64,000 nucleotides of DNA from NCBI GenBank assembly GCA_043743785.1, contig JAYTVW010000099.1, positions 1 through 64,000 of the forward strand, given 5' to 3'. Below the pieces are notes generated by a model. It was not told where the DNA came from. It ran no database searches and worked only from the letters and a program-made list of their open reading frames with translations. The stretch is from JAQTNA01 sp043743785. Lineage in GTDB: Bacteria; Pseudomonadota; Gammaproteobacteria; Burkholderiales; Rhodocyclaceae. Below, one piece after another: positions 7,767-15,523 of the stretch; the first letter of the stretch is position 1, and every line of letters begins with the position of its first letter. Both the position numbers and the translations under genes were made by a program.

Positions 7767-8555
7767 TTACCTGCCGCGGCGTCCGAGACGGCCGATTATG
7801 CCGACTGCCACCAGCAGGAGGGCCGCCATGGGGCCGTAGGGCTGATCCAGCAGCAGGGCGCTGACGAAGGCCGCCACGTGGCATGTGGCGCCGAGGATGC
7901 CGGCCCACAGCAGGCCCCGTTTCCAGCCCCGTCCATGATGCCAGGCCACCAAGGGTGGCACGAAGACGAAGGCGAAGGCTGCCATGACACCAATGCTGGC
8001 GGTGGCCAGGGCCAGGGCGCCGGCGATGAGCAGATCGAAGGCCAGGTGATAGCGCCACTCCGCCCGGCCCCGGGCGCGCTGGAAGTCAGGAAAATAGCGC
8101 GCCAGCAGCAGGGGCCGGGACAAGAGCTTCAGTCCTGCCAGGGCAAAGGCCAGGTAGCCCAGGGCCGCCGCCAGTTGGGGCCAGCCGGTGAAATACAGCT
8201 GGCCATCGAAGAGGGCGTGGCCCATTTGTTCCGCCACCGGCACATTGGCAACCACCAGTACGCCGACACCCCAGCCAGTGAGCAGCATGAGGGCGTAGCT
8301 GCCATCGCCGCGGCCGGCGGGAGCCAGGTTCTTCAGGCCGGCGCCGAGAAAGGCGGCGGCCAGGCCACCGGCCTGGGGCGGTAGTCCCGCCATGGCGGCC
8401 AGCAGGGTGCCGGCAGAGGCCATCTGGGCGAAAGCCAGGGCTGCCAGCCATTCGCCCCGCAGCCGCAAGTACATGCCCAAGAGCGGCAGCAGCACGGCGA
8501 ACAACAGCCCGGTGAAGAAGGGCAGGCGGAAGAGAGGGTCGAGGAGCAGGGACAT
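7767..8555 (-). CDS. Metal ABC transporter permease (ZnuB/MntB type)
   Basis: 262 residues starting MSLLLDPLFRLPFFTG. Seven or eight hydrophobic segments, including PFFTGLLFAVLLPLLGMYLR and the family-typical ATASIGVMAAFAFVFVPPLVA, place it in the ABC-3 metal permease family (zinc, manganese, iron). It is the last gene of a cluster with an ATPase and a ZnuA-like binding protein. It is separated from the ATPase gene by a family H repeat, which may weaken co-transcription. Confidence 0.87.
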   Translation of the reverse strand: MSLLLDPLFRLPFFTGLLFAVLLPLLGMYLRLRGEWLAALAFAQMASAGTLLAAMAGLPPQAGGLAAAFLGAGLKNLAPAGRGDGSYALMLLTGWGVGVLVVANVPVAEQMGHALFDGQLYFTGWPQLAAALGYLAFALAGLKLLSRPLLLARYFPDFQRARGRAEWRYHLAFDLLIAGALALATASIGVMAAFAFVFVPPLVAWHHGRGWKRGLLWAGILGATCHVAAFVSALLLDQPYGPMAALLLVAVGIIGRLGRRGR

Positions 8556-8562
8556 GAGATGC

Positions 8563-8709
8563 GTGAGGAGTAAGGGGTTAGGAGTGAGGAGTGGAAATTG
8601 GCGCGCCTTTGGCGCGGAATTGTTGGAATGTGCTGGAGCCGTGCGTTTGTCTGCGAAGGTCAAGCGGCACGGTGGTTTTACGCCTCACCCCTTACTCCTC
8701 ACTACTCAC
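8563..8709. repeat. Family H palindromic repeat, copy 2
   Basis: The left arm GTGAGGAGTAAGGGGTTAGG is mirrored by CCCCTTACTCCTCACTACTCAC on the right. The right arm, read on the minus strand, encodes the last five residues (VSSEE) and the stop of the upstream ATPase gene. Confidence 0.7.
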
Positions 8710-9261
8710 CGAAATGACTCTGTCGCATACCGCTTTCTCGAAGCGGGCGTCGTGGCTGACGATGATAAGGGCGCGGGCCGGATCCCGGCGATGAAGGGCT
8801 TCTTCCAGATGCGCTACGCCGGAGCGGTCCAGATTGTTGGTGGGTTCGTCCAGCACCACCAGGTCCGCCGGTGCCGTCAGGCAGGCCCACAGGCGCAGGA
8901 ATTGCAATTGTCCGCCGGAGAGCCGGTCGATGCGCTGATCCAGCCGGCCGGCCAGCCAGTCCGGCAGACCGGTGGCGCTAGCACCGGTGAGGGCCAGGAG
9001 TTCTGTGCCAGTCAGGGGCGACTCGTCCCCCAAGTCGAAGCCCTGGTGTTGGTGGGAAATGGCCAGGCCCGGCAGCTTCCTGACATCCCCCGCCATGACT
9101 CTGGCGCCGCCGGTGAGGGCCTTCAGCAGGGTGGATTTGCCGGCACCGTTGGGGCCGCCGATACCGACGATTTCACCTCGCCCCACGCTGAAGCTCACCG
9201 GCCCCACGACAGGCCGGTCATAGCCGGCAACGACGGCATCAAATGTGATCAAAGTATCCAT
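8692..9261 (-). CDS. Metal ABC transporter ATP-binding protein (ZnuC type)
   Basis: 189 residues from the ATG giving MDTLITFDAVVAGYDRP. Walker A GGPNGAGKST is near residue 35, the ABC signature LSGGQLQF near 115, Walker B LVVLDEPTNNLD near 135, and the H-loop is in IIVSHD. It energises the permease encoded just downstream. It is short for the family, and its final residues VSSEE plus stop lie wholly inside a family H repeat, so the original C-terminus has probably been replaced. ZnuC-like regulatory tails are absent. Confidence 0.88.
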   Translation of the reverse strand: MDTLITFDAVVAGYDRPVVGPVSFSVGRGEIVGIGGPNGAGKSTLLKALTGGARVMAGDVRKLPGLAISHQHQGFDLGDESPLTGTELLALTGASATGLPDWLAGRLDQRIDRLSGGQLQFLRLWACLTAPADLVVLDEPTNNLDRSGVAHLEEALHRRDPARALIIVSHDARFEKAVCDRVISVSSEE

Positions 9262-9283
9262 GTACTCATTTCGCAAAAATTGA

Positions 9284-9310
9284 TTTGAACCGCAGAGGCG
9301 CGGAGGAAAG
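9284..9310. repeat. Family A half-element (left arm only)
   Basis: TTTGAACCGCAGAGGCGCGG followed by AGGAAAG. No right arm follows; instead a family B repeat begins at 9315. This is either a truncated copy or one interrupted by family B. Confidence 0.7.
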
Positions 9311-9314
9311 TTAT

Positions 9315-9386
9315 GGGTTGTGCCGACAGGCACAACGCAGCGTTTGCGATCCTCGTCCCATGTTGTGCCTTGCGGCACAACCTACG
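9315..9386. repeat. Family B palindromic repeat, copy 1
   Basis: GGTTGTGCCGACAGGCACAAC on the left and TGTTGTGCCTTGCGGCACAA followed by CCTACG on the right. Each arm is itself a small hairpin and the arms face one another. A second copy is at 54546-54613. Confidence 0.75.
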
Positions 9387-9391
9387 ACTTT

Positions 9392-10411
9392 TTAACTCTT
9401 CCCTGAACTCAGCGCCGCCAGCATGCGGCGCAGGGTGTCGTCGAAGAGACCTTGCAGATCCTTCGCTTCCGGCGTACCGCCGACGGTGAAGGGCAGGGCC
9501 ACGACCGGCACATGGGCCTGTTGTTCGAGCCAGCGGGAAGCGGTGTCCGCCTGGTAGATAGGGCGGATGACCATTTTCGCAGGCGTGGTCTTCAGCCGGG
9601 CCAGCACTGCCGCCAGGTGGGCGCTGCCCGGCTCCACGCCGGGCTTGGGTTCCAGGGCCGCCACTTCCTTCAGGCCCAGCCAGGCCGAGAGATAGGGAAA
9701 AGCCTTGTGTTGGACCACGACGGAGATGCCCTTGAGGGGCGCCGCCTGGGTGTCCCAGCGTTTCAGGTTGGCCTGCCAGCGGAGCGAAAATGCTTTCCAG
9801 CCGGCTTGGTAGGCAGGGGCGTCCGCCGGGTCCAGTTCCGCCATGCGGGCCGCCAGGGCCTCGCCGATTTTCAGAAAATTGCGCGGGTCCAGCTGGATGT
9901 GGGGATTACCCCCCGGGTGCACGTCGCCGTCCGCCCGGTCCAGGCGCTCGGGCCGTTCCAGCAGGGACACGTAGCGGGCCGCCTCGAAATAGCCGGGGCG
10001 GCCGGGCTGGATGGCGGCGTTGCCCGACTCCCTGAGCACCAGGGGTAGCCAGCCGATTTCCAGTTCCGCCCCGGTAGCCACCACCAGCTGGGCATTCCGT
10101 GCCCGGGCCATGAGAGATGGCTTGGCCTCGATGCGGTGCGGATCCTGCAGGGCATTGGCCGCCGTGAATACCTTCACCTTGTCGCCGCCGATCTCCTTCA
10201 CTAGTGCCCCCCATTCCGGCACCGTGGCAAAAACGTTGAGGGCGGCCTGGGCCGGCAGGGTGAGCGCGAAAAGCAGTATGGAACCGCAGAGGCGCAGAGG
10301 CGCGGAGGAAAACCAAGCAAGAGCAGGACGGATGTTCTTGATGAATGTCCCGGGCTTGCTTTTCTCTGCGCCTCTGCGCCTCTGCGGTTCAAATTTATAT
10401 TTTAAATTCAT
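9392..10411 (-). CDS. ZnuA-like periplasmic metal-binding protein with a repeat inserted in its signal peptide
   Basis: 339 residues. The body from ALNVFATVPEWGALVKEI is a cluster-9 metal-binding protein with the expected ligand-region motifs NPHIQLDPRN and VVQHKAFPYLSAWLGL, consistent with zinc or manganese capture for the adjacent permease and ATPase. The start is secure: AAGGAG lies 7 bases before the ATG at 10411. Codons 7-44 are a complete family A repeat (10280-10393). Removing exactly these 38 codons would leave MNLKYKILLFALTLPAQA, a normal short signal peptide. The present product has a 45-residue basic n-region ahead of ILLFALTLPAQA. Whether it is still exported cannot be told from sequence. 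Confidence 0.88.
   Translation of the reverse strand: MNLKYKFEPQRRRGAEKSKPGTFIKNIRPALAWFSSAPLRLCGSILLFALTLPAQAALNVFATVPEWGALVKEIGGDKVKVFTAANALQDPHRIEAKPSLMARARNAQLVVATGAELEIGWLPLVLRESGNAAIQPGRPGYFEAARYVSLLERPERLDRADGDVHPGGNPHIQLDPRNFLKIGEALAARMAELDPADAPAYQAGWKAFSLRWQANLKRWDTQAAPLKGISVVVQHKAFPYLSAWLGLKEVAALEPKPGVEPGSAHLAAVLARLKTTPAKMVIRPIYQADTASRWLEQQAHVPVVALPFTVGGTPEAKDLQGLFDDTLRRMLAALSSGKS
10280..10393. repeat. Family A repeat, copy inside a signal-peptide coding region
   Basis: GAACCGCAGAGGCGCAGAGG on the left and TCTGCGCCTCTGCGCCTCTG followed by CGGTTCAAA on the right. It is 114 bp, a multiple of three, with no stop in the reading frame of the host gene. Confidence 0.9.
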
Positions 10412-10422
10412 GTTGTAGCTCC

Positions 10423-11820
10423 TTAATACTTGTGGGCACCGTGGGCGCCGAGGCTCACGATGTACTGTAGCCAGAGCTGATTGTCCGACTCCCCCGGGCG
10501 GGCTTCGTCCCGGGCGAACTGCAGCCGGAAGCGGGAGAACTCGCTGGGGCTCCAGTCAGTCATGACACTCGTGCGTTTCGGATTCCAGGGCGCCAGGATG
10601 GCCGGCAGGGGTACTGCGGCGTCCACGCTGCCGTAGGCCAGGCGGTCATAGCGGACGCCGACCCGCCAGGCGGGCATGAACTGATACACGCCCTGCAGGT
10701 AGCCGCCGGACTGGCGGGACCGGTAGGTACCGCTGCCGCCGCCATTGACCATGCTCAGGTCGCCATCTTCCCGGCGCTGCACCCATTCGCCCTGCAGCTT
10801 GAAACTGGTGCGGGTGGCGTTGCCTTCCGGCGCCCATTTCCAGACGAAATCCGCCATGGCGGTACGGCTTCGGCCGGTGAAGGAGAAACTGGATAGGGTC
10901 GAATCAGCGCTGTCGGCCCGGTTCTGCGGACTGGTTTCCAGGTACGAGAGCCCGGCGCGCCAGGTGTGGGAGGCGCCCACGTCGCCGCCTGCGTGGGCGA
11001 AGACCGTGTTGAGGGTGCTGCCGTTCTTGCTGTTGTTGGTAGAGGGGAAGGCGCCGCCTTTGGCGGACTCGGCGCCGATCTCCAGCAGGGTTTCTTCCGT
11101 GGGCGCTAGCCATTTCAGCTGCACGCCGTCATTTTTTAGCTGGCCGCCGAAGAAGGCCTTGTAGGCCAGGGGGGCGTCGGCGAAATCCCAGACGTGGGAA
11201 TGCTGCTCGTTCAGGTAGCCGATGGCAGAGAGGAAGCGGCCGGCCTTGAGGGTGGCGCCGTGGCCCAGGGCCAGGGTCTGGATGTAGCCCTCTTCGATAT
11301 TCACCTGGCCGCCCTCCGGCGCTACCGAAGCCGTGAGTTGCCCACGGAAGAGGTGGTCGATATTGGCGGCGAGGGACAGCTCCGATTCCCCCAGGCTGAA
11401 GCTCTTCGGTGCTGGCGCCACTTCGCCCAGGGAGGGCACGAAGCCGCCGATACGGTAGCTGGCCGGATCCCGGGACAGGCGGGTGGCGTTGCCCGCCAGG
11501 ATCAGGGAAAGGGCGGGATTGAAGGCAGATTCCGAGGCCGTCTCTGTGGCCGGCGGCGCAACGGGAGCAGGTGCTGCCGCGACCGCTTGGGCGGTTTCCC
11601 GGGCCTTGACGGCATTTTGCTCGGCGCGGCCAGCGGATTGTTCCGCCTCTGCCAAGCGTTTCTCCAGGGCGGAGATGCGGGATTCGTAGGTGTCACGAAG
11701 CTGGCGCAGTTGTTCGCGCAATTCTTTTAAATCATTGGGTTCGGCGGCATGGGCCGCCGGCGGGCAGGCCAAGGCCGCTGCCAGGGGCAGCAGGCGCAGG
11801 CCGGAAAAGCATGGGTTCAT
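10423..11820 (-). CDS. Outer-membrane beta-barrel porin with N-terminal coiled coil
   Basis: 465 residues with a signal peptide (LLPLAAALACPPAAHAAE) and a good ribosome site (AGGAG, 6-base spacing). Residues about 27-75 form a coiled coil (LKELREQLRQLRDTYESRIS...LEKRLAEAEQ), then an Ala/Pro linker. The rest alternates in the way of a porin barrel, with sections such as LSLAANIDHLFRGQLTASVA and WRVGVRYDRLAYG. No plug domain is present, so it is not a TonB-dependent receptor. It lies 11 bp upstream of the ZnuA-like gene and probably moves a metal or metal complex across the outer membrane; the substrate is inferred from context only. Confidence 0.8.
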   Translation of the reverse strand: MNPCFSGLRLLPLAAALACPPAAHAAEPNDLKELREQLRQLRDTYESRISALEKRLAEAEQSAGRAEQNAVKARETAQAVAAAPAPVAPPATETASESAFNPALSLILAGNATRLSRDPASYRIGGFVPSLGEVAPAPKSFSLGESELSLAANIDHLFRGQLTASVAPEGGQVNIEEGYIQTLALGHGATLKAGRFLSAIGYLNEQHSHVWDFADAPLAYKAFFGGQLKNDGVQLKWLAPTEETLLEIGAESAKGGAFPSTNNSKNGSTLNTVFAHAGGDVGASHTWRAGLSYLETSPQNRADSADSTLSSFSFTGRSRTAMADFVWKWAPEGNATRTSFKLQGEWVQRREDGDLSMVNGGGSGTYRSRQSGGYLQGVYQFMPAWRVGVRYDRLAYGSVDAAVPLPAILAPWNPKRTSVMTDWSPSEFSRFRLQFARDEARPGESDNQLWLQYIVSLGAHGAHKY

Positions 11821-11885
11821 GGAATTCTCCTGAATAGATGGAATCCGCCGGCTCCAGGGGGGGCGGGCGGGATGGCATCAAATTT

Positions 11886-12257
11886 TCAGGAGAAATCGGG
11901 TGGGGCGCGGGAGCGGTAGGCCCAGAGACGGGGGGCGGCGAAGTCCGCTCCGGGCAGAACGAGGAAGCTTTCCCGGGCCGCAGTTTCCGGTGGCAGGGCG
12001 TGGCTGGTGGACAGGGCCGCCCCCAGGGCGGAGTAGGCCAGGCAGTCCGGGCAGGCATGGGAGGCCTGCCCGCCCTTGTCGCCTGTCTGGTCGTTGCCAG
12101 GTTCGCCAGCATTGCCGGCCTGCGGGACCTGAAACAAGCCCGCAACCCGTTCGCCCGTCAGGCCATGCCCCACGCCGTGCACGAGCCCCGCCAGCTGGAC
12201 CCAGGCAAGGGCCAGCACCAGTAGCAGGTGAAGGGCGGAGGGCAGGCGACGGCTCAT
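11886..12257 (-). CDS. DUF2946-like small exported protein
   Basis: 123 residues with an N-terminal hydrophobic segment (LHLLLVLALAWVQLAGLVHG). A His-containing stretch (VHGVGHGL) and a HACPDC motif near residue 68 could bind metal. DUF2946 members often accompany metal uptake operons, and here it heads a porin–ZnuA–ATPase–permease cluster. Family recognition is from pattern only. The promoter would have to lie in or across the family C repeat directly upstream. Confidence 0.65.
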   Translation of the reverse strand: MSRRLPSALHLLLVLALAWVQLAGLVHGVGHGLTGERVAGLFQVPQAGNAGEPGNDQTGDKGGQASHACPDCLAYSALGAALSTSHALPPETAARESFLVLPGADFAAPRLWAYRSRAPPDFS

Positions 12258-12279
12258 GGGGTCCGCATTCTACAGATTT

Positions 12280-12361
12280 GTAGGGCGGATTAGCCGCAGG
12301 CGTAATCCGCCGAATGGTTCGGCGTTATCGGCGGAATGCGCTTCGCTTATTCCGCCCTACG
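12280..12361. repeat. Family C palindromic repeat (TAGGGCGGAT type)
   Basis: GTAGGGCGGATTAGCCGCAG is mirrored by TTCGCTTATTCCGCCCTACG, with an internal GGCGGAATGCGCTTCGC hairpin. The rlmI stop codon (12357-12359) lies in the right arm, and the other end is close to the DUF2946 gene start. Elements of this kind are common between genes in betaproteobacteria. Confidence 0.75.
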
Positions 12362-13544
12362 AAACCTGGCACACCAGCCCCTTGAGGTATTCGCCTTCGG
12401 GGAAAGCCAGGGCGATGGGATGGTCGGGGCCGGCGGAAAGCTGGCGGATGATGCGGGCTTCGACCCCCGCATCCTGGGCTGCGCCCGCCACGATCTTCTT
12501 GAAGAGGTCCGCCGGGATGCCGCCGGAGCAGGAATAGGTGAACAGGAAGCCGCCGGGCCTGAGCAGTTTCAGCGCGTTCAGGTTGATGTCCTTGTAGGCC
12601 CGGGAAGCCTTCTCGGCGTGGGCGGCCGTGGGGGCGAACTTGGGCGGGTCCAGCACGATGAGGTCGAACTGCCGGCCTTCATTGCGCAGGGCGCGCAACT
12701 CGTTGAACACGTCCGCGTCCCGCCATTCGGCGCGGCCATCAATCCAGCCGTTGGCGCGGACGTTTTCCTGGCCCAGGGCCAGGGCGTCGGCGGAACTGTC
12801 GATGGACAGCACGGATTTTGCGCCGCCCTTCAGGGCCTGCAGCGAAAAGCCCCCCGTGTAGCAGAAGCAGTTGAGCACGTCCCGGCCGGCGGCCAGTTCA
12901 CCCACGTAGCGGCGGTTGTCCCGCTGGTCCAGGTAGAAGCCGGTCTTGTGGCCGTTCAACACGTCAACCGCGTAGCGCACGCCGTTTTCCAGGAGGGACA
13001 GCCTGCCCTCCGGAGCCTCGCCCACCAGGGGACCGGTGACCGGCTCCATGCCTTCCAGGGCGCGCACATCCACGTCGGAGCGTTCATACACCCGGCTGCA
13101 GCCGGTGGCAGCGGCCAGGGCGGCGCCAATGGCTTTCCGCCACTTATCGGCACCGGCGCTGGTCAGTTGCACCACCACCGTGTCGCCGTAACGGTCGGCA
13201 ATGACGCCGGGCAGGCCGTCCGCCTCCCCATGCACCAGGCGCAGGCCTTCCTGGCCCGCCAGTTCCGGCAGGGCGGTGCGGCGTGCCACGGCGGCGGCGA
13301 CCCGGCGCTTGAAGAAGGCGTCGTCCACCGTCTCATTCTGCTCGAAGCTCCATACCCGGGCGCGGATGCTGGATTCCGGGCTGTAGGCGGCCTTGGCCAG
13401 TACCTGGCCTTCGGAAGACTGCACCGTCACCGTATCGCCGGCGCGGCAGCGCCCATCCACCTGCTCGATGGCTCCGGCAAAGATCCAGGGATGGTGGCGC
13501 AGGAGAGACTTTTCCTTGCCGGGTTTGAGGATGAGGGTGGCCAT
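12357..13544 (-). CDS. rlmI: 23S rRNA (cytosine-C5)-methyltransferase RlmI family
   Basis: 395 residues starting MATLILKPGKEKSLLRHHPW, with an N-terminal PUA domain (about 1-75) and a C-terminal class I SAM-dependent methyltransferase. Motif I is DVLNCFCYTGGFSLQA near 220; the catalytic region LIVLDPPKFAP is near 310. Another family member uses a Cys at YSCSGG, also present here near 355. Length matches E. coli RlmI (396). It modifies 23S rRNA in the cytoplasm. An in-frame upstream extension was rejected because it runs through a family A repeat. The stop codon is provided by the family C repeat. Confidence 0.9.
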   Translation of the reverse strand: MATLILKPGKEKSLLRHHPWIFAGAIEQVDGRCRAGDTVTVQSSEGQVLAKAAYSPESSIRARVWSFEQNETVDDAFFKRRVAAAVARRTALPELAGQEGLRLVHGEADGLPGVIADRYGDTVVVQLTSAGADKWRKAIGAALAAATGCSRVYERSDVDVRALEGMEPVTGPLVGEAPEGRLSLLENGVRYAVDVLNGHKTGFYLDQRDNRRYVGELAAGRDVLNCFCYTGGFSLQALKGGAKSVLSIDSSADALALGQENVRANGWIDGRAEWRDADVFNELRALRNEGRQFDLIVLDPPKFAPTAAHAEKASRAYKDINLNALKLLRPGGFLFTYSCSGGIPADLFKKIVAGAAQDAGVEARIIRQLSAGPDHPIALAFPEGEYLKGLVCQVS

Positions 13545-13589
13545 GGCGGTTCCGATGGGGTGAAAGGCGGGATTATCCCGGAAAAACAG

Positions 13590-13718
13590 ATTGAAACGCC
13601 GAGGCGCAGAGACGCCGAGGAAAAGCAAGATCCAGAAAGGGGCGCTTGGACACGTGTAAGGCCAACCGCTCGGTATCGCTTTATGGGTTTCTCTGCGCCT
13701 CTGCGCCTCGGCGTTTAG
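13590..13718. repeat. Family A palindromic repeat (rlmI–xerC junction)
   Basis: Left arm TTGAAACGCCGAGGCGCAGA, right arm TCTGCGCCTCTGCGCCTCGG followed by CGTTTA. It begins 4 bp after the xerC stop codon. Confidence 0.85.
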
Positions 13719-13722
13719 CCTG

Positions 13723-14637
13723 CTACTTTTTCTTCGCCCGGGGATGGGCGGCGTCATAGACCTGGGCCAGGCGCTGGAAATCCAGGTGGGTGTAGATCTG
13801 GGTGGTGGCGATGCTGCTATGGCCAAGCATGTCCTGCACGGCCCGCAGATCGCCGCTGGATTGCAGGACGTGGGAGGCAAAGGAGTGCCTCAGGATGTGG
13901 GGATGGACGGGCACTTCCAGGCCCTGCTTGATGCCCCAGCGATCCAGGCGGGCCTGGATGCTGCGGACTGAAAGCCGGCCGCCGCGCCGGCTGACGAAGA
14001 GGGCTGGTTCACCCGGCGTGGCGATGGCGACCCGCTGTTCCAGCCAGGCCGAGAGCGCCTCCCGGGCCGCTGCGCCCACGGGCACCAGCCGGGTCTTGCC
14101 CCGCTTGCCGGTAACGGTGACTTCGCCGGCTTGCAGGTCCAGGCCCCCCCGGCAGTCCAGGCTGGCCAGTTCCGCCAGGCGCAGCCCGGAAGAATAGAAG
14201 AGTTCGAACATGGCCTTGTCCCGGCTTTCCAGCAGGTCCTCGGCCTCGGCTTCCAGCAGGTGCTTCGCCTGGTCCGGCGAGAGCACAGCGGGCAAGGCCT
14301 TCTTGGACTTCGGCGGACGCACCGCCTGGACCGGATTTGTCGTGACCTGGCGACGTTTCGCCAGCCAGCGGAAAAAGCCGCGCCAGGCGGACAATTCCCG
14401 TGCCAGGGAGCGGCCCGCGAGGCCCTGTCCATGGCGCTTGGCCATGAAGCGGCGGATGTCCAGAGCTTGCAATTGCTCGAGAGGAGTGTCGCCGGCCAAG
14501 TCCAGCAAGTGGGCCACGTCGCGAGCGTAGTTGGAAACCGTATGGGGGGACAGGCGCCGCTGTTCCGCCAGTTCCCTCAGCCAGTCGTCTGCGGCAGCCC
14601 GGGCGGCAGGGCCGGCAAGAGGAAGGCTTGTCGTCAT
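13723..14637 (-). CDS. xerC: Tyrosine recombinase XerC
   Basis: 304 residues. The N-terminal SAM-like core-binding domain (about 15-105) includes QRRLSPHTVSNYARDVAHLL. The catalytic domain holds Arg in SSGLRLAELASL, Lys in VTGKRGKTR, the HILRHSFASH box, His in MLGHSSIATTQ, and the nucleophile Tyr in TQIYTHLDF. Together with XerD it resolves chromosome dimers at dif. It follows DUF484 and dapF as in many proteobacteria, but a family A repeat occupies the gap upstream and no clear ribosome site is seen. Confidence 0.95.
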   Translation of the reverse strand: MTTSLPLAGPAARAAADDWLRELAEQRRLSPHTVSNYARDVAHLLDLAGDTPLEQLQALDIRRFMAKRHGQGLAGRSLARELSAWRGFFRWLAKRRQVTTNPVQAVRPPKSKKALPAVLSPDQAKHLLEAEAEDLLESRDKAMFELFYSSGLRLAELASLDCRGGLDLQAGEVTVTGKRGKTRLVPVGAAAREALSAWLEQRVAIATPGEPALFVSRRGGRLSVRSIQARLDRWGIKQGLEVPVHPHILRHSFASHVLQSSGDLRAVQDMLGHSSIATTQIYTHLDFQRLAQVYDAAHPRAKKK

Positions 14638-14647
14638 GGGAAGAACA

Positions 14648-14793
14648 GATTGAAACGCAGAGGCGCAGAGGCGCAGAGAAGCGCTTCAGGTCGGGTTTTA
14701 TCACGACAATTACATTTCGGCGCCACGGTCGAGTGGAAGCCCAGTCTACGCGGCCTTGTTTTCCTCTGCGCCTCTGCGCCTCTGCAGTTCAAA
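14648..14793. repeat. Family A palindromic repeat (xerC–DUF484 junction)
   Basis: Left arm TTGAAACGCAGAGGCGCAGA, right arm CTCTGCGCCTCTGCGCCTCT followed by GCAGTTCAAA. It splits an otherwise tight operon. Confidence 0.85.
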
Positions 14794-14799
14794 TGCTTT

Positions 14800-15453
14800 C
14801 TACCCAAGGACCCGCAGCAGGCTGGTGCTGGCGAGTTCGCCGATACGTTCCAGGAAGACCGTGCCCATGTCGGTGTAGAAGCGCTCCACTTCCTCCGAGC
14901 CCAGGGCCAAGAGGCCGATGGTTTCCTGCGGGCTGCGCAGGAGGGGAAGGAGGGCGATGGAGCGCACCTGCGGTGCTGCTTCGCCAAACCAGGCCACCGC
15001 CTCAAAGCCGCCGTTGGGGCCGCAGTAAGGTTGCTTTAGTCCGGCGACGTAGGCGCGGGTGCCTTCGCCCACGGGGGTGAATTCGGCGCTCTCGATGCGC
15101 GTGGCGGTGCCCCACAGGCGCAGGGCCACATGGGGGACGGCGAAATCTTCGGCGAGGTGGGTCTTGAGGGCGGCCAGGGCGGTGTCCGCCTCCAGGGAGG
15201 AGGCCAGGGCCAGGGACAGGCGATGCACCTTGTCGCCGATGGCGTCGTTCTCTTCGCCGAAACGGATCAGCTCCACCAGTTTCGTTTCCAGTTGCTTGCT
15301 CTTGTCTCGCAGGGTGAGGATCTGGCGTTCGGCGATGGAGATGGCACGGCCGCCGTGGGGGTGGGGCACGTAGAGATGCGCCAGCAACTCGTGGTATTCG
15401 TCAAAGAACTTGGGATTGGCTTGCAGGTACTGGGCGACATCGTCGGCGGTCAT
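14800..15453 (-). CDS. DUF484 family protein
   Basis: 217 residues. It opens with the family hallmark VAQYLQANPKFFDEYHELLAHLYVPH, then a coiled coil (RQILTLRDKSKQLETKLVELI) and a GAF-like C-terminal domain (about 85-215, ending in GLLALGSEEVERFYTDMGTVFLERIGELAS). DUF484 genes typically sit between dapF and xerC, as here. The molecular role is unknown; no catalytic residues are evident. Confidence 0.92.
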   Translation of the reverse strand: MTADDVAQYLQANPKFFDEYHELLAHLYVPHPHGGRAISIAERQILTLRDKSKQLETKLVELIRFGEENDAIGDKVHRLSLALASSLEADTALAALKTHLAEDFAVPHVALRLWGTATRIESAEFTPVGEGTRAYVAGLKQPYCGPNGGFEAVAWFGEAAPQVRSIALLPLLRSPQETIGLLALGSEEVERFYTDMGTVFLERIGELASTSLLRVLG

Positions 15454-15523
15454 GGCAGGTCTTTCCGAAAACCAGTTGGGTTATTTTGCAGAGCAGCGAT
15501 CTTGCTGTGGTGCGGGGCGCAAG

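Noticed and set aside
12336..13718. 460-residue plus-strand frame opposite rlmI
   Set aside because: It is antisense to a full-length, well-conserved methyltransferase and runs into repeats at both ends.
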